A stretch of DNA of 9,221 nucleotides, taken from the NCBI GenBank assembly GCA_017608575.1, contig JAFCFP010000039.1, forward strand, positions 1-9,221, in the 5' to 3' direction. The DNA is from Candidatus Iainarchaeum sp. (GTDB taxonomy: Archaea > Iainarchaeota > Iainarchaeia > Iainarchaeales > DTGL01). The notes under the pieces were generated by a model, which worked only from the letters and a program-made list of their open reading frames with translations, was not told the origin of the DNA and did not search any database. Positions 6,250 through 9,221 of this stretch are shown here, one piece after another. A program made the translations under genes and the position numbers. Position 1 is the first letter of the stretch. Every line of letters begins with the position of its first letter.

Positions 6250-7155
6250 ATGGCAAAAAAATGCCCTGAATGTGGTTCCACTAAGATTATTAGGGACGAA
6301 AGCAAGGGAGAATTAATCTGCCAAAAATGCGGGTTGATTGTAAGTGAAGAACTCGTTGACTTGGGCAAGGAATGGAGAAGCTTTGACTCTGACCAATTTG
6401 AAAAAAGAGCTAGAACTGGTTCTCCAAAAAAATACGTTAAATTGAACAAAGGCCTTGTTACAATGATTGATAGAAAAGGCCGCGATTTAAGAGGCAACAA
6501 ATTGTCAAGCAAAAGCAAAGCCCAAATGTACAGGCTGATTAAATGGCATAAACGCGCTTCAGTGAGTTCTTCAATGGAGCGCAATTTAAGCATTGCATTA
6601 ACGGAAATGAGAAGGGTGGCTTCCTATTTGAATATCCCTGAATCACTGGTTGAAGCAGCTGCATTGCTTTACAGAAAAACCGTGGAAAAAGGCTTGATTA
6701 GGGGCAGGTTGATTGAAGCGGTTGTTTCAGCAATTCTTTACACTGTCTGCCGCACTTATCATGTTCCAAGAACACTGAATGAAATGGCTGAAGCTTCAGG
6801 GCTTACAAAAAAAGAAATTGGCAGAACTTACAGGTTTTTGGTGAGGGAACTAAAACTTGACGTGCCACTGACCAATCCAATTCATTACATTCCAAGGTTT
6901 GCTTCAGAGTTAAACCTGAGCGGTGAAGTTCAAGAAAAAGGCAGGGAAATAATAAAAAAGGCAATTGATGAAGGCCTTATTAGTGGGAGAGGCCCAACAG
7001 GTGTTGCGGCCGCAGCAGTGTATATTGCCGGCCTGCTTAAGGGTGAGAGAAGAACACAAAAAGAAGTGGCAAACGTTGCAGGCGTTACAGAAGTAACAAT
7101 CAGAAACAGGTACAGAGAGCTGAAAAAAGAACTCGACATTGAAGTTGCGGCTTAA
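6250..7155 (+). CDS. tfb: transcription initiation factor B (TFB/TFIIB)
   Basis: TFB is the archaeal TFIIB. It binds the TBP-DNA complex and the BRE, recruits RNA polymerase and helps start transcription. All domains are present at the usual length of about 300 residues. The N-terminal zinc ribbon has CPEC (Cys5, Cys8) and CQKC (Cys24, Cys27). The B-reader/linker region has EWRSFDSDQ and RARTGSP at about 41-59, then KGLVTMIDRKGRDLRG. Two cyclin-fold repeats follow: repeat 1 at about 108-200 (LYRKTVEKGLIRGRLIEAVV, KKEIGRTYRFLVREL) and repeat 2 at about 205-296 (YIPRFASELNLSGEV, SGRGPTGVAAAAVYIAG). A recognition-helix segment, GVTEVTIRNRYREL, ends repeat 2. GGTGGTG precedes the ATG, and a strong hairpin covers the stop. 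Nothing essential is missing, so this looks like a functional general factor. Confidence 0.97.
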   Translation: MAKKCPECGSTKIIRDESKGELICQKCGLIVSEELVDLGKEWRSFDSDQFEKRARTGSPKKYVKLNKGLVTMIDRKGRDLRGNKLSSKSKAQMYRLIKWHKRASVSSSMERNLSIALTEMRRVASYLNIPESLVEAAALLYRKTVEKGLIRGRLIEAVVSAILYTVCRTYHVPRTLNEMAEASGLTKKEIGRTYRFLVRELKLDVPLTNPIHYIPRFASELNLSGEVQEKGREIIKKAIDEGLISGRGPTGVAAAAVYIAGLLKGERRTQKEVANVAGVTEVTIRNRYRELKKELDIEVAA

Positions 7156-7203
7156 AACCGCAACTTTGCCTTTTCTTTCTGCTTTTTAATTTTTTCTTTT
7201 TTT
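7142..7203 (+). terminator. strong hairpin and T-rich tract ending TFB
   Basis: AAGTTGCGG (7142-7150) and CCGCAACTT (7158-7166) form a perfect 9-bp stem with a 7-base loop. T-rich sequence follows, including TTTT (7171), TTTTT (7183), TTTTTT (7190-7195) and TTTTTTT (7197-7203). The left arm is the last codons of TFB and the loop contains the stop TAA. It resembles a bacterial intrinsic terminator, and the T tracts alone would also suit archaeal termination. Confidence 0.7.
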
Positions 7204-7209
7204 GCATAA

Positions 7210-7217
7210 CTTTTAAT
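7210..7217 (+). promoter_or_regulatory. candidate TATA box for the double-CxxC gene
   Basis: CTTTTAAT is centred about 27 bases before the ATG at 7241. No ribosome-binding site is visible before that ATG, so transcription probably starts at or next to it and yields a leaderless mRNA. Confidence 0.45.
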
Positions 7218-7240
7218 TCCAATCGCTGGTAGTTTTTTAT

Positions 7241-7549
7241 ATGGAGGAAGAGGAAAGGCTGGAGCAGAGAATAAGGCTTATTGCAACAGTCAAGAGAAAC
7301 TGCCTTTTATGCAATGCGCACAGAAACTTTGATTCACAGCGCGGCGAAAGGGAAAAAGTTCTCTCGTTGTTGGAAAAACTCCGCGATTTGTATGAAGAAG
7401 AATACAACCTGCTCAGAGCCAAAAACGCTGACGCAGAACTTATTAGAAAAGCAAACACCAAGCGAAGGTGTTGCATTAACGCAATAGAAAAATGCACTCA
7501 TTGCGACAGGGAAATAGACATTGTCAACAGACTGTTTCCTTCAATTTAA
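7241..7549 (+). CDS. small helical protein with paired CxxC motifs, unrecognised
   Basis: This 102-residue protein is not one I recognise. It has two CxxC pairs, CLLC (Cys21, Cys24) and CTHC (Cys85, Cys88), plus adjacent Cys77-Cys78. About 60 residues separate the pairs. They are highly charged and probably form helices (REKVLSLLEKLRDLYEEEYN). Bringing the two CxxC pairs together would make a four-Cys zinc site at the base of a helical hairpin. That is a structural inference; redox-active thiols or an iron site are alternatives. There is no signal peptide or membrane segment, so it should be cytosolic. The ATG at 7241 has a TATA-like box at leaderless spacing. It lies between the TFB terminator and the MBOAT gene, which starts 46 bases later with its own TATA-like box, so a shared function is not implied. 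Confidence 0.8.
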   Translation: MEEEERLEQRIRLIATVKRNCLLCNAHRNFDSQRGEREKVLSLLEKLRDLYEEEYNLLRAKNADAELIRKANTKRRCCINAIEKCTHCDREIDIVNRLFPSI

Positions 7550-7563
7550 ACAAAAAAAACGCA

Positions 7564-7571
7564 ATATTTAT
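7564..7571 (+). promoter_or_regulatory. candidate TATA box for the MBOAT gene
   Basis: ATATTTAT is centred about 28 bases before the ATG at 7596, again a spacing that predicts a leaderless transcript. The preceding CGCAATAT (7560-7567) also occurs before the second TFB TATA box (6147-6154 region, CGCAATATAT). Confidence 0.45.
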
Positions 7572-7595
7572 TATTTCTTTTAACTGATTCATTTT

Positions 7596-8750
7596 ATGCT
7601 CTTCAGGTTTCTTAAAATTCCACCACAACAAGCATTCCTCATAATATTGCTCCCGTTTTTTTTAATAACCATAACCGCAAAACGCTTTATTCCAAAAAAA
7701 CACTGGGATTCATTTATTGTTTTAATAAGTGCTGTATTCGTCCTTGCTTCAACAGGCATTCCAGGAATCTTTTTCATTTTGATTGTTTTGGCGTTTTATT
7801 TTCTGCTTGGAAAAAAATCGCTTTTTCACAAAATTGCCTTCATTTTTCTTTTCTCGCTTCACTTGTCTTCATCTTTAATTTTTTCATTTTTTGGTTTTTT
7901 TTCAGTTTTTTACTTCTTTTTTGTAAGCTTCACTTTGCCAAAACTGGCATACCTTGCATTCCACCAATGGATTGATAAAAGCAAAAAAGCAATGCCCAAA
8001 TTGAAGGAATTCCTCTTGTTCATGTTTTTTTTCCCAGTTTTATTCCATGGTCCAATATTAAGGCGTGAAACCTTTAAAAAAAACGGAAGAGGAAACTTCA
8101 AGCGGTTAATGATTGGATTGACCAAAAGCACTACTGGCTGGCTAATAGTGTTCTGTTTTAATGTTTCATTGCTGAACATTGAAGCAATGTCAAGCCAAGA
8201 GGTTTTACTGGCTTTCTGGCTGAACGCTCTTGCTTTTTATTTTTCTTTCGCTGGATTAATGGATTGCGTTATTGCTGTTTCCGGCTATATGGGTTTTTCA
8301 CTTCCAGAGAACTTTCCAAAAAACCCCTATCTCCAATCAAACATTTCAGATTTTTGGAGAAACTGGCATGCAACCCTTACAAAATGGTTGACTGACTATG
8401 TGTACATTCCACTAGGTGGAAAAAACAATCCATTCAGTCCACTCGCTGTGTTTTTTTTAATCGGTTTAGCACACATGAACTGGCAAAACATTCAATTGCA
8501 TGCACTTGACTCAATTGCAATGCTTTTTTTGTTTGTGTTAATTGCAACCATTTCATTAATGGTTTCAAAATTAATTGAAAGGCATTTAAAAAAATCAAAA
8601 ACAACCCAAAGAAAAAGAAAAATCCTCTCAATTTTTGGAACAATTATCACTTTCAATCTTGCCTGCCTTTACTGGATATTGTTATTTAATTCCCCGGGAA
8701 CCCTTAAAAACTTGGGAATATTCTTCCAAAAAGTGTTATTTTTGGGTTGA
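7596..8750 (+). CDS. MBOAT-family membrane-bound O-acyltransferase (DltB/AlgI-like)
   Basis: MBOAT enzymes are polytopic membrane proteins that move acyl groups onto hydroxyls of polymers, lipids or proteins. The family core is clear: FFFPVLFHGPILRRE at 144-158, YFSFAGLMDCVIAVSGYMGF at 215-234, LPENFPKNPYL at 236-246, and FWRNWHATLTKWLTDYVYIP at 253-272 followed by LGG. His258 is in the FWRxWH motif. His293, in GLAHMNW, takes the place of the invariant catalytic His in the family's GLWHG. Many hydrophobic stretches (about 13-28, 40-72, 79-122, 137-150, 181-194, 204-228, 283-300, 306-325, 345-365) give roughly eight to ten membrane segments. At 384 residues it is somewhat short, and the loop between the two His motifs is reduced. 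The acyl donor and acceptor are unknown, and no Dlt-like or alginate genes are nearby. A cell-surface glycan or lipid acceptor is an inference. It overlaps L35Ae tail to tail by 15 bases. Confidence 0.9.
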   Translation: MLFRFLKIPPQQAFLIILLPFFLITITAKRFIPKKHWDSFIVLISAVFVLASTGIPGIFFILIVLAFYFLLGKKSLFHKIAFIFLFSLHLSSSLIFSFFGFFSVFYFFFVSFTLPKLAYLAFHQWIDKSKKAMPKLKEFLLFMFFFPVLFHGPILRRETFKKNGRGNFKRLMIGLTKSTTGWLIVFCFNVSLLNIEAMSSQEVLLAFWLNALAFYFSFAGLMDCVIAVSGYMGFSLPENFPKNPYLQSNISDFWRNWHATLTKWLTDYVYIPLGGKNNPFSPLAVFFLIGLAHMNWQNIQLHALDSIAMLFLFVLIATISLMVSKLIERHLKKSKTTQRKRKILSIFGTIITFNLACLYWILLFNSPGTLKNLGIFFQKVLFLG

Positions 8751-9047
8751 TTTTTTTACTGATGGCTTTGCTTTCAATGGCTTTTTTTTGGGTGTTATTT
8801 CAACCTTTTCGCCGATTGCCTGCCCCGGCAAAGCAGGATCAAAGCGCGCTCTAACCGCACCATTGGAGCCATGCACTGCTATAATTTTGCCATTAATTGT
8901 TTTTCCTTTTTTCTGTTTCCATTGAACCATTGCTCCAAGCAACGCTGCAGCCTTGGCTTTTGTTGTAATTCCTTCAATTTCAACAACTGCCTGCCTGCAG
9001 TTCTGTGATTTAATGCTTCTCCTGTAATTCTTGATTATTCCCTGCAT
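8736..9047 (-). CDS. rpl35ae: 50S ribosomal protein L35Ae
   Basis: L35Ae (eL33) is a large-subunit ribosomal protein of archaea and eukaryotes. Family motifs run in order: MQGIIKNYRRSIKSQ at the start, AVVEIEGITTKAKAAALLGA at 20-39, VQWKQKKGKTINGKIIAVHG at 41-60, GAVRARFDPALPGQAIGEKV at 63-82 and EI. Archaeal members are usually near 85-90 residues; this has 103, with a Lys/Pro tail (TPKKKPLKAKPSVKKSTQK). I chose the ATG at 9047, which matches the usual M-x-G start and has a Shine-Dalgarno-like GGATGAGTG upstream. A GTG at 9056 would add MKK. The last 15 bases overlap the end of the MBOAT gene. The gene is divergent from rnhB, with independent TATA-like boxes between them. Confidence 0.94.
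   Translation of the reverse strand: MQGIIKNYRRSIKSQNCRQAVVEIEGITTKAKAAALLGAMVQWKQKKGKTINGKIIAVHGSNGAVRARFDPALPGQAIGEKVEITPKKKPLKAKPSVKKSTQK
8751..8789 (+). terminator. T-run terminator candidate after MBOAT
   Basis: TTTTTTT (8751-8757) directly follows the stop codon and TTTTTTTT lies at 8782-8789. Runs like these are the main archaeal termination signal. Here they fall within the Lys codons (AAA) of the opposite-strand L35Ae tail, so codon usage alone could explain them. Confidence 0.35.
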
Positions 9048-9101
9048 TTTTTTCACTCATCCAACAATTTAAACAAAACACATTAAGGTTAAAAAAAGAA
9101 A

Positions 9102-9110
9102 CAATATAAC
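9102..9110 (-). promoter_or_regulatory. candidate TATA box for L35Ae
   Basis: On the minus strand GTTATATTG covers about 9101-9109. It predicts transcription start near 9079 and a leader of roughly 32 bases, long enough to include the GGATGAGTG ribosome-binding region. A second AT-rich element, TTTAAATTG (about 9065-9073), is too close for that use. Confidence 0.4.
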
Positions 9111-9127
9111 TATTCTTTCAGTGAAGG

Positions 9128-9136
9128 CTTTTAAAT
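9128..9136 (+). promoter_or_regulatory. candidate TATA box and ribosome-binding site for rnhB
   Basis: CTTTTAAAT is centred about 28 bases before the ATG at 9160, which predicts a leaderless start. A GGTGA at 9151-9155, four bases before the ATG, would also serve as a Shine-Dalgarno site if transcription starts slightly further upstream. The data do not decide between the two. Confidence 0.4.
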
Positions 9137-9159
9137 GTTTTCTTTTGCTTGGTGAATGA

Positions 9160-9221
9160 ATGTTTATTGCTGGTGTTGATGAAGCAGGCCGCGGGCCCGC
9201 TCTTGGACCAATGGTTCTCGC
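9160..9221 (+). CDS. rnhB: ribonuclease HII, N-terminal fragment (cut by window end)
   Basis: The first 20 codons read MFIAGVDEAGRGPALGPMVL. The G-x-D-E-A-G-R-G-P-x-x-G-P motif is the hallmark of type 2 RNase H. It carries the first two catalytic acidic residues (Asp7, Glu8) and the GRG loop that senses the RNA-DNA junction. RNase HII removes ribonucleotides from DNA and degrades RNA-DNA hybrids. The rest lies beyond the right edge, so completeness and the remaining Asp residues cannot be judged. The ATG follows GGTGAATGA. The gene is divergent from L35Ae with about 110 bases between starts. Confidence 0.93.
   Translation, partial: MFIAGVDEAGRGPALGPMVL

Noticed and set aside
9048..9056. GTG start for L35Ae three codons upstream
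   Set aside because: Family members usually begin M-x-G, matching the ATG at 9047, and the GGATGAGTG ribosome-binding-like sequence overlaps the GTG itself.
1..9221. Mobile elements, CRISPR arrays, defence or phage genes
   Set aside because: I found no spaced direct repeats, transposase or integrase motifs, att-like duplications or defence-family proteins. The gene content is mostly housekeeping.

Overview
This is a gene-dense, AT-rich archaeal window. The lineage call rests on markers not found in bacteria: a complete transcription factor B (TFB), ribosomal proteins S8e, L44e and L35Ae, and the KEOPS subunit Cgi121. Promoters are TATA-like, several starts look leaderless, and other genes carry GGTG or GGAGG ribosome-binding sites. 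The compact layout, Lys-rich protein tails and unfamiliar small proteins would suit a DPANN-type archaeon (Diapherotrites/Micrarchaeota-like). That placement is only a guess, because no rRNA is present.

Layout: (1) 2-1933, +, the 3' part of a secreted beta-propeller protein, ending in a hairpin/T-rich terminator. (2) 1998-3488, +, a divergent ATP-type phosphoenolpyruvate carboxykinase (PEPCK). It meets (3) a minus-strand winged-helix protein (3490-4302) tail to tail with a 1-base gap. (4) Further minus-strand genes, in order of transcription: Cgi121 (5506-4922), an unrecognised basic 61-residue protein (4883-4698) and L44e (4621-4343). (5) A tight divergent promoter separates Cgi121 from S8e (5557-6078, +). 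(6) TFB (6250-7155, +) has a structured 5' leader and a strong terminator-like hairpin over its stop codon. (7) A small double-CxxC protein (7241-7549, +) is followed by an MBOAT-family O-acyltransferase (7596-8750, +). (8) L35Ae (minus) overlaps the MBOAT gene tail to tail by 15 bases. (9) The window ends inside rnhB (RNase HII), starting at 9160.

The central part, about 4.3-7.2 kb, is information processing: tRNA t6A modification, ribosomal proteins and transcription initiation. The flanks carry central carbon metabolism (PEPCK) and cell-surface functions (beta-propeller, MBOAT acyltransferase). All genes appear intact apart from the two cut by the window edges. I see no insertion sequences, CRISPR array, tRNA/rRNA, phage genes or other signs of recent transfer. 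No stretch over 300 bases lacks a gene; the longest gap is 171 bases, upstream of TFB.

I do not see a clear new multi-gene system. The most worthwhile leads are two small unrecognised proteins, the winged-helix protein beside L44e, the divergent PEPCK and MBOAT active-site motifs, and the TFB leader.
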